In this document: in pieces, positions 1 through 11,508 of the stretch
Position numbering within the stretch: position 1 is the stretch's first letter
How the letters are laid out: each line of letters opens with the position of its first letter
Assembly (NCBI GenBank): GCA_028284185.1
Contig: JANQSG010000004.1
Coordinates: forward strand, 35,248 to 99,247
Direction of reading: 5' to 3'
DNA length: 64,000 bases
Source: Kangiella sp.
Lineage (GTDB): Bacteria > Pseudomonadota > Gammaproteobacteria > Enterobacterales > Kangiellaceae
The notes under the pieces: model-generated
The model's input: only the letters and a program-made list of their open reading frames with translations
The model's database searches: none
Told to the model about the DNA's origin: nothing
Made by a program: the position numbers and the translations under genes

Positions 1-1133
1 ATGGTATCCTGGGAACTGGCTTTAATGGCGAATTACGGCCTGCATATCGTAATACCATTCAGAGATTAAATTTGCTCAAACTTGAGCAACAAATACCGAT
101 TTTAAGTTTGGATATTGCCTCTGGAATTTATGCTGACTCGGGACTGGCCGATCGGGACTATATTCAGGCGGATGCCACTATCAGTTATATCGCCAGTAAA
201 CTAGGCCATTGGCTTGATTACGGCTTGGATGCCAGAGGCGAATTGTTTCACGCTACTTTGGGCGCAGATTATTTTTTTCAGGATCAGCAAAAAGATAAGT
301 TTTCACCAGTGACTTATAAGCTTTGCGCTAAGCATCTGGCTCAACAATTACCGAAACGCCATCGAAATATTTATAAAAACCAGGCCGGCCATTTATTGTG
401 CATTGGCGGTACTAAAGGGACTGTGGGTGCTATTCTGTTAACTGCAGAAACAGCTATAAAAAGTGGTGCAGGGATGGTCACTTGCGGTTTGGATGTGGAG
501 GCGATTAATGCTGCCTTGAGTCGTTGTCCGGAAGTTATGTGGCAAGCCCCAGATGCGGAATTGAGGCATCAATATCAAGCTTTAGCTCTTGGCCCGGGTT
601 TGGGATCTACTGATTGGGCAAAAGAGTTATTTAATAAATTCATGCAAATGCCGTGCCCTAAGGTGATCGATGCCGATGCGCTCTATTGGCTTGCAAAAAA
701 TCAGCATCCTGCTTTAGAAATGACGGAGTCAGTGTTGACACCACATCTAGGCGAAGCGGCCACCTTGTTAAGCTGGGATACAGCTAAAGTCCGTCAGGAT
801 AGGCTTGTGGCTGCTAAAACTATTGCTAATCAATATCAGACGGTAGTGGTGTTAAAAGGCGCTGGCACCATTGTTACCGATGGTGAGCGCAGTGTGATTG
901 CTAGTGGTGCCCATCCGGCAATGGCAACCGCAGGTTTAGGTGATGTATTAACAGGTTTAATCGGTTCCTTGTTGGTACAAGGTCTGGATGCCTGGCAAGC
1001 AGCCATATTAGGGGTACAGATCCATTTTATGGCTGCACAAAGAGCTGCCGGAACAAGGGATAGAGGTATGTTGGCCTCTGAGCTGATCCCGCAAATCAAT
1101 CAATTGATCAATGGTGTTGAGCAGGTTGAATAG
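1..1133 (+). CDS. nnrD: NAD(P)H-hydrate epimerase/dehydratase, 5'-truncated by window edge
   Basis: Bifunctional metabolite-repair enzyme that epimerises and dehydrates damaged NAD(P)H hydrates in the cytoplasm. The reading frame is open from base 3 and already encodes GTGFNGELR, typical of the end of the N-terminal YjeF/NnrE epimerase domain, so the TTG at 72 in the ORF track is not a real start and the gene begins before the window. The C-terminal ribokinase-like dehydratase domain shows GGTKGTVGA, SGAGMV and the AGLGDVLTG motif expected at the nucleotide/active site. It is followed after 19 bp by tsaE, the usual yjeF-yjeE pair. Identification is firm; only the N-terminus is unseen. Confidence 0.95.
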   Translation, partial: GILGTGFNGELRPAYRNTIQRLNLLKLEQQIPILSLDIASGIYADSGLADRDYIQADATISYIASKLGHWLDYGLDARGELFHATLGADYFFQDQQKDKFSPVTYKLCAKHLAQQLPKRHRNIYKNQAGHLLCIGGTKGTVGAILLTAETAIKSGAGMVTCGLDVEAINAALSRCPEVMWQAPDAELRHQYQALALGPGLGSTDWAKELFNKFMQMPCPKVIDADALYWLAKNQHPALEMTESVLTPHLGEAATLLSWDTAKVRQDRLVAAKTIANQYQTVVVLKGAGTIVTDGERSVIASGAHPAMATAGLGDVLTGLIGSLLVQGLDAWQAAILGVQIHFMAAQRAAGTRDRGMLASELIPQINQLINGVEQVE

Positions 1134-1152
1134 TAAGTAGGTTAAATAAAAA

Positions 1153-1635
1153 GTGACGCAACAATTTGAATTCTTTCTTAAAGATGAAACTCAAACGCAA
1201 GCTATTGGTCGAGCGCTTGCTGAGCAGCTGTCTGCGCCCTGTGTTATTTATTTGCAAGGTGAGCTAGGTGCGGGCAAAACCACTCTGGTTAGGGGTATTT
1301 TGCGTGGATTGGGCCATACCGGCTCTACTAAAAGCCCGACTTATACTCTGGTCGAGCCATACAAGTTAGCAGACTTGGATTTTTATCACTTTGATTTATA
1401 CCGTTTGGCGGATCCGGAAGAACTGGAATTTATGGGTATCCGCGAATACCAAACAGCTAATGCCATTTTGGTATTTGAGTGGCCGGATAAAGGTCAAGCC
1501 ATGATCCCTGTGGCAGATTTAAAAGTTCAGCTGCAATATGATGCAACTGGTCGCCGGATCAGAATTTATGACCTTAATCAAAAGCTACCAAATGACTGGA
1601 ATTTTAAGCCAGTTTTGTGTCAAAATAAGGCTTGA
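1153..1635 (+). CDS. tsaE: tRNA t6A biosynthesis ATPase TsaE
   Basis: Small P-loop ATPase that works with TsaB, TsaC and TsaD in making N6-threonylcarbamoyladenosine at position 37 of ANN-decoding tRNAs. The 160-aa product has the Walker A motif GELGAGKTT at about residues 36-44, a threonine-rich switch segment (KSPTYTLVE) and the FYHFDLYRL and FEWPD segments typical of the family. Length is normal. The GTG start gives a family-like N-terminus. It sits between nnrD and amiB, as in E. coli (yjeF-yjeE-amiB). Confidence 0.95.
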   Translation: MTQQFEFFLKDETQTQAIGRALAEQLSAPCVIYLQGELGAGKTTLVRGILRGLGHTGSTKSPTYTLVEPYKLADLDFYHFDLYRLADPEELEFMGIREYQTANAILVFEWPDKGQAMIPVADLKVQLQYDATGRRIRIYDLNQKLPNDWNFKPVLCQNKA

Positions 1636-1679
1636 TAACAAGTGTTTAATATCATTAATAACAAACTGTTAGTGACCAG

Positions 1680-3062
1680 ATGACAGCAAAGCAAGAGCAA
1701 ATTTTTGGCCGTAATCTTCGGTCCTTGTTTTTTATTAAAGCGTTTTTATTCTTTACGCTCACTATCTTCTCGACGCTGTTTTTGTCTTTTGCCGCTAAGG
1801 CTGCTGTGGTTAAAAGTATGCGATTTTGGCAATCGCCAGAATCGACTCGAGTGGTTCTTGATTTAAGCAGCTCGGTAGATCATAAAATTGAAATTTTGAC
1901 CAATCCCCACCGTATTGTTATCGATATTCCCGAATCCAGCGTTACAGTAAATCTGGATGAGCTTGAAATTAAAAGTAATCTAATTAAAAAGGTGCGTAAA
2001 TCCAAGCCACTCAGAGTGGGTGATTTGCGTCTGGTTTTGGATTTAAACAAAGCAGCCACCCCTAAAAGTTTTAGTCTAAAGCCTTATCAGGACTATGGTG
2101 ATCGCTTGGTGATTGATCTGTTTGATCAGCAAAAAGAAGTGGTTAAGCAAGAACCTAGAATTGCACCTGAGAAAAACCTCAAACGTGATATTGTGATTGC
2201 TATAGATGCTGGTCATGGGGGTGAAGATCCTGGTGCCTTGGGCCCTAGTGGCACTCGTGAAAAAGATCTGGTGCTTAAATTATCCAAACAGTTGGCAGAT
2301 GTCATCAATAAAGAAAAAGGCATGAAGGCCATTTTAACCCGAAAGGGTGACTATTATTTAAGGCATCGCAAAAGAACCGATATTGCACGGGAGCACAGAG
2401 CTGATTTGTTTGTATCGGTGCATGCCGATGGATTTAAAAGCCCTAAAGCGCGTGGTGCTTCGGTTTGGATTTTAAATTTGCGTGGCGCTAAATCTGAAAT
2501 TGCCCGCTGGATGAAGTTGCAGGAAGAAAAATCCGAATTGCTCGGCGGTGTCGATAGTAAAATTACACTTTCAGACTATGATTCTTCGGTACGTTCGGTT
2601 TTGCTGGATCTGCAAATGGAAAATTCGATTGCCGAAAGTTCTCAAATAGCAAAGCATGTGCATAAAAAAATGGGTAAAGTTGCTCCCAAAATGCATAAAC
2701 CTCATGTAGAAGAAAATAACTTGTTAGTGCTGAAAAATCCGGATATTCCTTCTATTTTGGTGGAGTCTGGTTTTATTTCGAATCCCCAAGAGGAAAAACT
2801 ACTTAAATCGAAAAAATACCGTTTAAAGCTCGCTAATGCGGTTAAGGATGGCATTAAAAATTATTTTAAATCGAATGCTCCTGATGGCACCTATTATGCT
2901 GCCCGCTATCGGCAAAATATTTATCGGGTCCGTCGTGGAGATAATCTTACCAAGGTTGCTCATCGCTTTGACGTTTCGATTCAGCAGATAAAAATGGCTA
3001 ATAATTTGAAGTCTAATCGGGTCAGGATCGGCCAAAAGCTGATTATTCCTGTTGCAAATTAG
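1680..3062 (+). CDS. amiB: N-acetylmuramoyl-L-alanine amidase with AMIN and LysM domains
   Basis: Periplasmic zinc amidase that cleaves the amide bond between MurNAc and the stem peptide, normally to split septal peptidoglycan during daughter-cell separation. The 460-aa protein has a long N-terminal hydrophobic signal with a likely AAKA cleavage site near residue 42, an AMIN domain (about 45-150), a catalytic Amidase_3 domain with Zn-ligand motifs DAGHGGEDPG (about 177-186), the TREKD glutamate, SVHAD and VESGFISN, and a C-terminal LysM (YRVRRGDNLTKVA). The insert between SVHAD and VESGF is the segment that in AmiB/AmiC relatives forms the autoinhibitory helix relieved by EnvC/NlpD. Position before mutL and the LysM support AmiB over AmiC. 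Confidence 0.92.
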   Translation: MTAKQEQIFGRNLRSLFFIKAFLFFTLTIFSTLFLSFAAKAAVVKSMRFWQSPESTRVVLDLSSSVDHKIEILTNPHRIVIDIPESSVTVNLDELEIKSNLIKKVRKSKPLRVGDLRLVLDLNKAATPKSFSLKPYQDYGDRLVIDLFDQQKEVVKQEPRIAPEKNLKRDIVIAIDAGHGGEDPGALGPSGTREKDLVLKLSKQLADVINKEKGMKAILTRKGDYYLRHRKRTDIAREHRADLFVSVHADGFKSPKARGASVWILNLRGAKSEIARWMKLQEEKSELLGGVDSKITLSDYDSSVRSVLLDLQMENSIAESSQIAKHVHKKMGKVAPKMHKPHVEENNLLVLKNPDIPSILVESGFISNPQEEKLLKSKKYRLKLANAVKDGIKNYFKSNAPDGTYYAARYRQNIYRVRRGDNLTKVAHRFDVSIQQIKMANNLKSNRVRIGQKLIIPVAN

Positions 3063-3075
3063 GCGTTAATTTTCT

Positions 3076-4794
3076 GTGCCCATTCAAAAGCTTTCTCCGT
3101 TAATTGCCAATCAGATTGCTGCTGGCGAAGTAGTCGAAAGACCAGCTTCTGTGGTGAAAGAGCTGCTGGAGAATTCCGTTGATGCGGGTGCTAATCGTAT
3201 TCAAATTGATATTGAACGTGGGGGGATTCGTCTGATCCGTATTACCGATAATGGTGATGGCATTCCTAAATCAGAATTGGCGCTGGCTTTAGCGCGTCAT
3301 GCTACTAGCAAGATTCTAGCAGCCAAAGATTTAGAGGCAATTGATACCTTAGGTTTTCGCGGTGAAGCTTTGGCCAGTATCAGTTCTGTTTCAAGATTGA
3401 CCTTAAGTTCAAAACCGGAAGAACAGGAAATTGGTTGGTCGGCTTATGCCGAGGGTAGTGAAATGGAAGTACGTATGCAACCGCATCCCTTGCCTTTTGG
3501 TTCAATCGTTGAAGTTAAGGATTTGTTTTTTAATACCCCGGCGAGGCAAAAATTCTTAAAAGCTGAGCGCACCGAGTTTGTGCATATTGAGGAAGTTGTT
3601 AAGAAAACCGCATTAGCTAATCCGCAGGTGGCCATGACCTTAAAGCATAATGCTAAGGTGGTGAAACGGATTCCAGCGGCTAATTCAAAAGAACAAATCA
3701 AGCAAAGAGTAGGCGCTATTTTAGGGCGAACTTTTATCAATAAAGCCATTCCTTTAAACAGTCAGTTGGAGGATATTCAATTAAGCGGCTGGTTAAGTCC
3801 AGTGGATTACCATCAGAGTTCCAGCCTAAGCCAATACTTTTTTGTGAATGGCCGTCCAGTCAAAGATAGAACCATTAATCATGCGGTACGCCAGGTTTAT
3901 CAGGAGTTATTACCGATAGGCCGTTCACCAGCTTATTTACTTTATTTAAATTTACCGGCTAAACAAGTGGATGTGAATGTGCATCCGACCAAACATGAAG
4001 TGCGTTTTACTGAGCCACGTCGGGTGCATGATTATATTATTAAAGCTTTGGAAACTTGTTTAAAACAGCAAGAATCAGTTTTGGATACGCCAGGTTTCAA
4101 AGCTGAAGATCGGGAACAGACTGAGATGGTTACAGATTATGCTGGCACTACAAATCAAGCTACAGTTTTTGAAACTGGCGCTCATTATTCACAAGCTAAT
4201 TTCTCGGTTCAAGAAAAGCCATCATATTATCAAGCTGCAAAAAGCAAACTTTTAAAATCTAGAGGCTTATGGCTGAATCGTTTTTACTTGGAAGAGTCGG
4301 ACAATGCTTTATGGCTGCTGGATCTGCAAGCATACCTGATACAGCAAATCACCAATTGTCTGAAAGCTGAGTGGCAACAATCATCAAGACAACTGGCAGA
4401 CATTAAGCAAAGACCCTTATTAATTCCGGTGCGTTTGCAATTAACATCAGAAGCACAAACCGACAATATTGTGGCAAGCTGGCAGTTACTAGGTTTCGAT
4501 TTAGCCCAAGCCGGACCTAGCAGTTTAATCGTTAGAAAAGTCCCCTCATGTGTTGAGCACTTACATATTGAAACCTGGCTAAAGCAAGCCATTGTTGAGA
4601 GCAATCCTTCTAATGATGTTACAAGTTGGCAGCAGCGACTGACTACGGCTTTAGCATCTGCCTGGCAGCCCGAACCTAAAACCAATTGGATTGATTATTT
4701 AAATTCTCATCCTGATTATGAATCATGGCAAGCCTCAAAATACAGTCTTCAGTTGCAAGCACAAGATTTAGCGCAGCTGTTGAAAGGTCAATAA
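3076..4794 (+). CDS. mutL: DNA mismatch repair protein MutL
   Basis: Matchmaker ATPase coupling MutS mismatch recognition to strand incision. The N-terminal GHKL ATPase shows [26 protein letters not shown], the GFRGEAL motif and [10 protein letters not shown]. The C-terminal dimerisation domain follows a shorter linker than usual (572 aa against about 615 in E. coli). The endonuclease motif DQHAxxE is absent: the corresponding region reads [12 protein letters not shown]. This fits the gammaproteobacterial methyl-directed type that relies on MutH. GTG start; the gene lies 13 bp after amiB and ends 2 bp before miaA, so it is co-transcribed. Confidence 0.96.
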   Translation: MPIQKLSPLIANQIAAGEVVERPASVVKELLENSVDAGANRIQIDIERGGIRLIRITDNGDGIPKSELALALARHATSKILAAKDLEAIDTLGFRGEALASISSVSRLTLSSKPEEQEIGWSAYAEGSEMEVRMQPHPLPFGSIVEVKDLFFNTPARQKFLKAERTEFVHIEEVVKKTALANPQVAMTLKHNAKVVKRIPAANSKEQIKQRVGAILGRTFINKAIPLNSQLEDIQLSGWLSPVDYHQSSSLSQYFFVNGRPVKDRTINHAVRQVYQELLPIGRSPAYLLYLNLPAKQVDVNVHPTKHEVRFTEPRRVHDYIIKALETCLKQQESVLDTPGFKAEDREQTEMVTDYAGTTNQATVFETGAHYSQANFSVQEKPSYYQAAKSKLLKSRGLWLNRFYLEESDNALWLLDLQAYLIQQITNCLKAEWQQSSRQLADIKQRPLLIPVRLQLTSEAQTDNIVASWQLLGFDLAQAGPSSLIVRKVPSCVEHLHIETWLKQAIVESNPSNDVTSWQQRLTTALASAWQPEPKTNWIDYLNSHPDYESWQASKYSLQLQAQDLAQLLKGQ

Positions 4795-4796
4795 AA

Positions 4797-5738
4797 ATGT
4801 CAAAACCAGCGGCAATATTTTTAATGGGGCCGACTGCAGCCGGTAAAACTGATTTGGCCATTAAGCTGGTGCAAGAGCATGAGTGCGAAATTATCAGCGT
4901 CGATTCGGCTATGGTGTATCGAGGTCTGGATATTGGTTCGGCGAAACCTTCCAAACAGGAGTTGGCACTGGCGCCGCATCGTTTGATTGATATTTGCGAT
5001 CCCAGTGAGCCTTATTCGGCCGCCAGATTTCGTGATGATGCGTTAGCCGAGATGACCAAGATCAGCGTCAATGGCAAAATTCCACTGCTGGTTGGCGGAA
5101 CCATGCTGTACTATAAAACTTTGCTAGAAGGCATGAATAATTTACCGGATTCGGATCCGGCTGTACGCCAACAGTTGCAGCAGGAATTGCAAGCGCAAGG
5201 CCTGGCAAAATTGCACCAGGAATTATCCGAAGTTGATCCAGTTTCTGCTGAACGGATTAATGCCAATGATCCACAGAGAACCCTACGTGCTTTGGAGGTT
5301 TATCGCATCAGTGGCAAAGCTTTAAGTCAATTGCACGCCGAGCAGCAAGAAGAAGACTTCCCCTACCGAACGTTACAGATTGCCTTGATGCCATCGGATC
5401 GAGTGGTACTACACCAGCGTATTGAACAGCGTTTTAAACTGATGATGGAGCAGGGTTTTTTACAGGAAGTGGAAACTTTGTATCAAAGAGCTGATTTGAA
5501 TTCTGATTTACCCGCCATTCGTTCGGTGGGCTATCGTCAGCTCTGGCAATACCTTGCAAGTGAGCTTGAGTTAGACGAAGCGATTGAGCGGGCGATTGTT
5601 GCAACCCGACAGTTAGCCAAGCGCCAATTTACCTGGCTACGGAGCTGGGATAATCTGCATGCCGTGCAGTCAGATCAAAAATTTGAACATCTGTATTTAG
5701 AAGTGGTCAACTTGTTAAGAAAAATGGAATTTTACTGA
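4797..5738 (+). CDS. miaA: tRNA dimethylallyltransferase MiaA
   Basis: Transfers a dimethylallyl group to N6 of A37 in tRNAs reading UNN codons. The start was moved from the track's 4725 (inside mutL) to the ATG at 4797, which has an upstream GAAAGG and yields a 313-aa protein beginning [18 protein letters not shown], matching the family length. The P-loop GPTAAGKT (about 9-16), [16 protein letters not shown] and the [12 protein letters not shown] substrate region are present. It precedes hfq as in E. coli. A 145-bp AT-rich gap follows before hfq and may hold an hfq promoter, but no convincing -35/-10 pair was found there. Confidence 0.96.
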   Translation: MSKPAAIFLMGPTAAGKTDLAIKLVQEHECEIISVDSAMVYRGLDIGSAKPSKQELALAPHRLIDICDPSEPYSAARFRDDALAEMTKISVNGKIPLLVGGTMLYYKTLLEGMNNLPDSDPAVRQQLQQELQAQGLAKLHQELSEVDPVSAERINANDPQRTLRALEVYRISGKALSQLHAEQQEEDFPYRTLQIALMPSDRVVLHQRIEQRFKLMMEQGFLQEVETLYQRADLNSDLPAIRSVGYRQLWQYLASELELDEAIERAIVATRQLAKRQFTWLRSWDNLHAVQSDQKFEHLYLEVVNLLRKMEFY

Positions 5739-5871
5739 TAACTTATTGACTCTGCTCGATTTTTCAAAATTTTTAAGTTAAACTATCTTAACGGAAAAAT
5801 AATGTCCCAACTGTGGGTTTTCAACAACACAAAAATGATCCTTAGGATAAGGAATAATTTTATAATCATAA

Positions 5872-6219
<348 letters not shown>

Positions 6220-6248
6220 TTTCACTTTTTGATTTTATCTTCTCAAAG

Positions 6249-6285
6249 GCCAGTTGTTATCTAAGTTAACAACTGGCTTTCTCTT
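6249..6285 (+). terminator. Intrinsic terminator after hfq
   Basis: An 11-bp perfect stem GCCAGTTGTTA / TAACAACTGGC with a 7-nt loop is followed by TTTCTCTT. It lies 30 bp after the hfq stop and 64 bp before hflX, so hflX is either read through or has its own promoter. Confidence 0.8.
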
Positions 6286-6348
6286 GGTTATTCTTCATAT
6301 AATAGATTCCTTTATTGATAAAGTTTTCATTAAATCTTGAGGTAGCGG

Positions 6349-7680
6349 GTGTTTGATCGTCATGCTGGTGGTGAGTCAGCGATATTAGTGCATATAGATT
6401 TTCAGCAGGATCTAAGTCAGGACAAAAATCAAGAAGACCTAACTGAGTTTGTCGAGCTGGTTCGCTCAGCCGGTTTAAATGTTCTGGATATTGTAACGGC
6501 TAAACGTAGTGCACCTGATCCCAAATACTTTATTGGTAGTGGTAAAATTGATGAGATCCTCAGTGTTAAAAATGCACTTGATGCCGATCTGGTGATCTTT
6601 AATCATACACTTTCACCGGCCCAGGAACGCAATATTGAAAAAGCGGTTAAAGCTCGTGTTATTAACCGGATAGGTTTGATTCTGGATATTTTTGCTCAAC
6701 GTGCTTTTACTTTTGAAGGTAAATTGCAAGTGGAACTAGCTCAGTTAAAACATCTTTCCACCAGACTAGTCCGCGGTTGGACCCACCTGGAGCGGCAAAA
6801 AGGTGGTATTGGTCTAAGAGGTCCAGGTGAAACTCAGCTGGAAACCGATAGACGCTTATTGCGCGATCGGATCAAGTATATTGAACGGCGTTTGGACAAG
6901 GTGGGCAAACAGCGTGAGCAGGGTCGGCGTTCGCGTAAAAGAGCCAATATTAAAACCGTTTCCATCGTAGGCTATACCAATGCGGGGAAATCGACTCTAT
7001 TTAATTTAACCACAGAATCGAATGTTTTAGCGGAAGATAAACTGTTCGCAACTCTCGATCCAACCCTACGCCGTCTTTCCTTGCCACAGGGAACGGATAT
7101 TATTTTAGCCGATACGGTAGGCTTTATTCGCCATCTACCACACGATTTAGTGGCAGCTTTTCGGGCGACTCTGGAAGAATCGGTAGAGGCTGATGTGCTG
7201 TTACATGTGATTGATGCTGCTTCTGAGCGGCGCGAAGAAAATATGGAACAGGTGCTGGAAGTGTTGAAACAAATTGGTGCCGATGAAATCCCCATGTTAC
7301 AGGTTTTCAATAAAATCGATGCTATTGAAGGAGCTGAACCGCATATTGATCGAGATGATACTGGTAAGCCAGTTCGAGTTTGGGTGTCGGCGTTAAAAGA
7401 TCTGGGGATTGATTTACTTAAAGTAGCGATTGAAGAGTTGGCGATCGATGAACAGTTTGTCGGGCAGTTGAAATTACCACCAAATAAAGGGCGTTTGCGT
7501 GGTTATTTATATGAATTGCAGGCCATTGAAAAAGAATTTTACGCGGAAAATGGCGATCTTTTACTGGATATTCAGTTACCAAAAGCAGACTGGATAAGGC
7601 TCTCAAGGCAGCTGGAAGAAGATTTAAATTGTTACATTATTAATGGCGGTTCGGTGGAACTAGAGCCGCTTTTACCTTGA
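6349..7680 (+). CDS. hflX: Ribosome-associated GTPase HflX
   Basis: Ribosome-splitting GTPase induced by stress in many bacteria. The 443-aa protein has the N-terminal HflX domain, the coiled linker LVRGWTHLERQKGGIGLRGPGETQLE region, and a G domain with G1 GYTNAGKST, G3 DTVGFI and G4 NKID. The GTG start at 6349 has a GAGGT ribosome binding site 5 bases upstream. Lies in the conserved hfq-hflX-hflK-hflC block. A short GC-rich hairpin (GGGCG...CGCCC) sits just after its stop, without a T-tract. Confidence 0.96.
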   Translation: MFDRHAGGESAILVHIDFQQDLSQDKNQEDLTEFVELVRSAGLNVLDIVTAKRSAPDPKYFIGSGKIDEILSVKNALDADLVIFNHTLSPAQERNIEKAVKARVINRIGLILDIFAQRAFTFEGKLQVELAQLKHLSTRLVRGWTHLERQKGGIGLRGPGETQLETDRRLLRDRIKYIERRLDKVGKQREQGRRSRKRANIKTVSIVGYTNAGKSTLFNLTTESNVLAEDKLFATLDPTLRRLSLPQGTDIILADTVGFIRHLPHDLVAAFRATLEESVEADVLLHVIDAASERREENMEQVLEVLKQIGADEIPMLQVFNKIDAIEGAEPHIDRDDTGKPVRVWVSALKDLGIDLLKVAIEELAIDEQFVGQLKLPPNKGRLRGYLYELQAIEKEFYAENGDLLLDIQLPKADWIRLSRQLEEDLNCYIINGGSVELEPLLP

Positions 7681-7754
7681 AAGGGCGGCTTGACGCCCCT
7701 ACAATCTAATTATTAACTTAAATTATTATTTATTAGATATACTCGGAGACTCAA

Positions 7755-8798
7755 ATGGCTTGGAATCAACCAGGTGGAAACGGTAACAATCAGGATCCGT
7801 GGGGGAAAAAGCCCCAAAATAATCAAAACGATCTGGATAAAATGATTAAGGAAGCTGGTGATAAGTTTGGCAGAATATTTGGCGGCAAAGGAAGCAAGGG
7901 AAAGGGTGGCGATAAAAGCTTTTTCTTTATTGGGCTATTGGTCTTTGTAGCTTTTTACGTGGTGAAGGGGTTTTATACGGTAAAAGAAGCCGAGCAGGGA
8001 GTTATTACCCGTTTTGGCGCTTATGATCGAACGGTTGGCCCTGGTTTGGGTTGGATGCCACCGTTTATTGATCGCCTTTATAAGGTGGATGTAAATACAC
8101 AGCAACAAAAAGAAGTCTCAGGTAACATTTTGACCAAAGACAAAAATATTGTTGATGTGGATTTTACTATCGTTTACCGCGTGGATATTCCTGAAGATTA
8201 TCTATTTAACGTTTACGATCAAGATAAAACCATTGAGCAGGTCGCAGAAGCGGCTATTCGCCAAGTTGTCGGTCAGTCGGTAATTGATGATGTTCTTAAA
8301 GATAATAAAACGCGTATTATGCAAGACACTCTGACTGAAATGGAGCGTATTTTAGAACCTTATAAGATGGGCGTTGAAATTTATGAAGTCAATATGACTG
8401 ACTCAAAACCTCCCATCCAGGTTCGGCCAGCGTTTGATGATGTGACCAGCTCATTAAGTGATGAAAAGCGCTATGTGCAGGAAGCAAAAGCTTATCAAAA
8501 TGACAAGCTGCCTAAAGCAGAAGGTCAGGCAGCGCGTATCATAAAAAATGCTGAAGCCTATAAAAGTCAGGTAGTTGAGAAAGCCAAAGGTGAGGTTGCA
8601 CGTTTTGAGAAACTTTTGCCTGAATATATTTTAGCGCCTGAAGTAACCCGCCAAAGGTTGTATTTAGAGACGGTTGAGGAAGTGATGTCAAAGGTCAGTA
8701 AGGTGATTATTGATACGGATGGTGGCAATAATCTGACCTATTTACCGCTTGATCAAATCGTAAAGAAAAAATCAACCAATAACAAAGGAGAGAAATAA
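7755..8798 (+). CDS. hflK: Membrane protease modulator HflK
   Basis: SPFH/Band-7 inner-membrane protein that with HflC forms the large cage around FtsH and modulates its proteolysis. A Gly/Asn/Lys-rich cytoplasmic N-terminus is followed by a transmembrane helix at about residues 55-72 (SFFFIGLLVFVAFYVV) and the periplasmic SPFH domain beginning TVKEAEQGVITRFG. The stop overlaps the hflC start (TAATG), so the pair is translationally coupled. Confidence 0.96.
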   Translation: MAWNQPGGNGNNQDPWGKKPQNNQNDLDKMIKEAGDKFGRIFGGKGSKGKGGDKSFFFIGLLVFVAFYVVKGFYTVKEAEQGVITRFGAYDRTVGPGLGWMPPFIDRLYKVDVNTQQQKEVSGNILTKDKNIVDVDFTIVYRVDIPEDYLFNVYDQDKTIEQVAEAAIRQVVGQSVIDDVLKDNKTRIMQDTLTEMERILEPYKMGVEIYEVNMTDSKPPIQVRPAFDDVTSSLSDEKRYVQEAKAYQNDKLPKAEGQAARIIKNAEAYKSQVVEKAKGEVARFEKLLPEYILAPEVTRQRLYLETVEEVMSKVSKVIIDTDGGNNLTYLPLDQIVKKKSTNNKGEK

Positions 8799-9682
8799 TG
8801 AATAGATCTCCAATTATTATATTTTTAACGGTAGCACTATTGTTCATAGTTTCTCAATCGATGTTTATTGTGAAACAACAGCAAAAAGGCTTTATTTTAC
8901 GTTTTAGTCAGGTACTTAAGGATTCTGCGGGTAAACCAGTAGTTAATAATCCCGGGCTACACTTTAAAATGCCTTTTATCGATACAGTTAAAAAATTGGA
9001 TTCAAGGATCCAGACTTTTGATGGTCGTGCCGATCGTATTACCACTTCGGATAAAACGGATTTGATTGTTGATACCTATGTTAAATGGCGCGTTAAGGAT
9101 TTTGGTCAGTTTTATTTAAGAACCCAGGGCAGTATTCAAAGAGCTAATGGCTTTATCGATCGCTTTGTTGATGCTTCGACTCGTGCCCAGTTCGGTACTC
9201 GTAATATCGAGCAACTGATTTATCAGGATCGTGATGAGACCATTCAGGCGATTATGGCCGAAGTTGCTCAGAAAACCCCGGAGTTTGGTATTGAAGTGGT
9301 TGATATTCAGGTAAAAAAAGTGAATTATCCTGATGAAATTCGGGAAAAAGTTTTTCAGGAAATGATTTCCGAGCGTAAGGAATTCGCCAATGCCAACCGA
9401 GCTGAAGGTAGCAAAGAAGCGGAAAAAATTCGTGCCGATACGGATGCCAAGCAAAAAATCATTATTGCTGAAGCGGATCGAACTTCACGCGAAATTCGCG
9501 GTCAGGCAGATGCGGAAGCAGCAAAGATTTACGCTGAAACCTATAACAAAAATCCTGAGTTTTACGCTTTCTTGCGAAGTCTGGATGCTTATAAAGCATC
9601 ATTCCAGGATTCAGGTGATGTGATGGTGATTAAGCCGGATAGTGAATTCTTTAAATACTTTAAAGACGCTAAAGGCAAATAG
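8798..9682 (+). CDS. hflC: Membrane protease modulator HflC
   Basis: Partner of HflK in the FtsH-associated complex. 294 aa with an N-terminal membrane anchor (PIIIFLTVALLFIVSQSMFI) and an SPFH domain starting VKQQQKGFILRFSQV. The helical segment ISERKEFANANRAEGSKEAEKIRADTDAK is typical of the family, and the C-terminus is short. One-base overlap with hflK, with the AAAGGAGAG ribosome binding site inside the hflK 3' end. A strong terminator follows. Confidence 0.96.
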   Translation: MNRSPIIIFLTVALLFIVSQSMFIVKQQQKGFILRFSQVLKDSAGKPVVNNPGLHFKMPFIDTVKKLDSRIQTFDGRADRITTSDKTDLIVDTYVKWRVKDFGQFYLRTQGSIQRANGFIDRFVDASTRAQFGTRNIEQLIYQDRDETIQAIMAEVAQKTPEFGIEVVDIQVKKVNYPDEIREKVFQEMISERKEFANANRAEGSKEAEKIRADTDAKQKIIIAEADRTSREIRGQADAEAAKIYAETYNKNPEFYAFLRSLDAYKASFQDSGDVMVIKPDSEFFKYFKDAKGK

Positions 9683-9700
9683 TTGTTAGCAAAATATCGA

Positions 9701-9729
9701 AAGGGATAAGCTTGGCTTATCCCTTTTTT
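9701..9729 (+). terminator. Intrinsic terminator after hflC
   Basis: Perfect 11-bp stem AAGGGATAAGC / GCTTATCCCTT with a TTG loop and a T-run directly after it. Probably ends the hfl operon, so the next small gene may be transcribed separately or by read-through. Confidence 0.88.
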
Positions 9730-9754
9730 GTTTTAATGGGTATAAGAGGTCAAA

Positions 9755-9940
9755 ATGTCACAAGAATGGTTGATTGCAATAGGGCTTTTTATGGTATTTG
9801 AGGGTTTGATGCCAGCACTTTTCCCCAAGATTTGGAAGAAAACCATGACGGAGGCGATTAAAAACCCCGATAGCCAACTGAGGATTATCGGCATTATCAG
9901 TATGCTTATTGGGTTGGCTTGGATCTACTTCGTGAAATAG
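9755..9940 (+). CDS. DUF2065 small inner-membrane protein (YjeT family)
   Basis: 61-aa protein with two hydrophobic segments (IAIGLFMVFEGLMPALFP near the N-terminus and IIGIISMLIGLAWIYFV at the C-terminus). This layout and the position between hflC and purA match the YjeT/DUF2065 family of E. coli, whose function is unknown. ATAAGAGGT ribosome binding site. No catalytic residues can be named. Confidence 0.88.
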   Translation: MSQEWLIAIGLFMVFEGLMPALFPKIWKKTMTEAIKNPDSQLRIIGIISMLIGLAWIYFVK

Positions 9941-10052
9941 GATTTTCCTGAGGTAAACTCCATAAGTTATTGAATTCTGGCAGCTATAAATTTTCAGTAT
10001 CAGAGGCCGATCTAAGTTTGTGATAAAAATTAAAAAATAGAGGATTTTCCTG
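9939..10052 (+). promoter_or_regulatory. Two identical 12-mers with dyad symmetry upstream of purA
   Basis: The 12-mer AGGATTTTCCTG occurs at 9939-9950 (overlapping the DUF2065 stop) and again, unchanged, at 10041-10052, 102 bp apart. Each is a small dyad (AGGA-TTT-TCCT). Both are followed within 20 bp by GGTAAA. They could be operators of a purA regulator, though they do not match the PurR box, or simply a duplicated short sequence. Function is inference only. Confidence 0.3.
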
Positions 10053-10117
10053 TTCGTTAAAGGTAAAATGTGTAGTTTCTTGTCGCAGAAATGCGCCGCA
10101 GATTAATGAAATTTTGA

Positions 10118-11428
<1,311 letters not shown>

Positions 11429-11508
11429 AATTGTCACTTTCGCGAACGACTGCTAGGGATGACGAGAGTTAGAGCAACGCAGGAGCAGTTGCCAGGCGAG
11501 AGTTTATA

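Noticed and set aside
836-1099. Opposite-strand ORFs over nnrD, mutL, hflX, dnaB, hppA, pfp and others
   Set aside because: They are shadows of strong coding frames with no ribosome binding sites or family similarity.
5861-5866. TATAAT just before hfq as an hfq promoter
   Set aside because: A start from it would fall on the ribosome binding site, and no matching -35 lies at the proper distance.
7681-7700. Hairpin after hflX as a terminator
   Set aside because: Only a 5-bp GGGCG/CGCCC stem with no T-tract; insufficient.
9390-9623. 77-aa plus-strand ORF inside hflC
   Set aside because: Out-of-frame shadow of the conserved hflC helical region.
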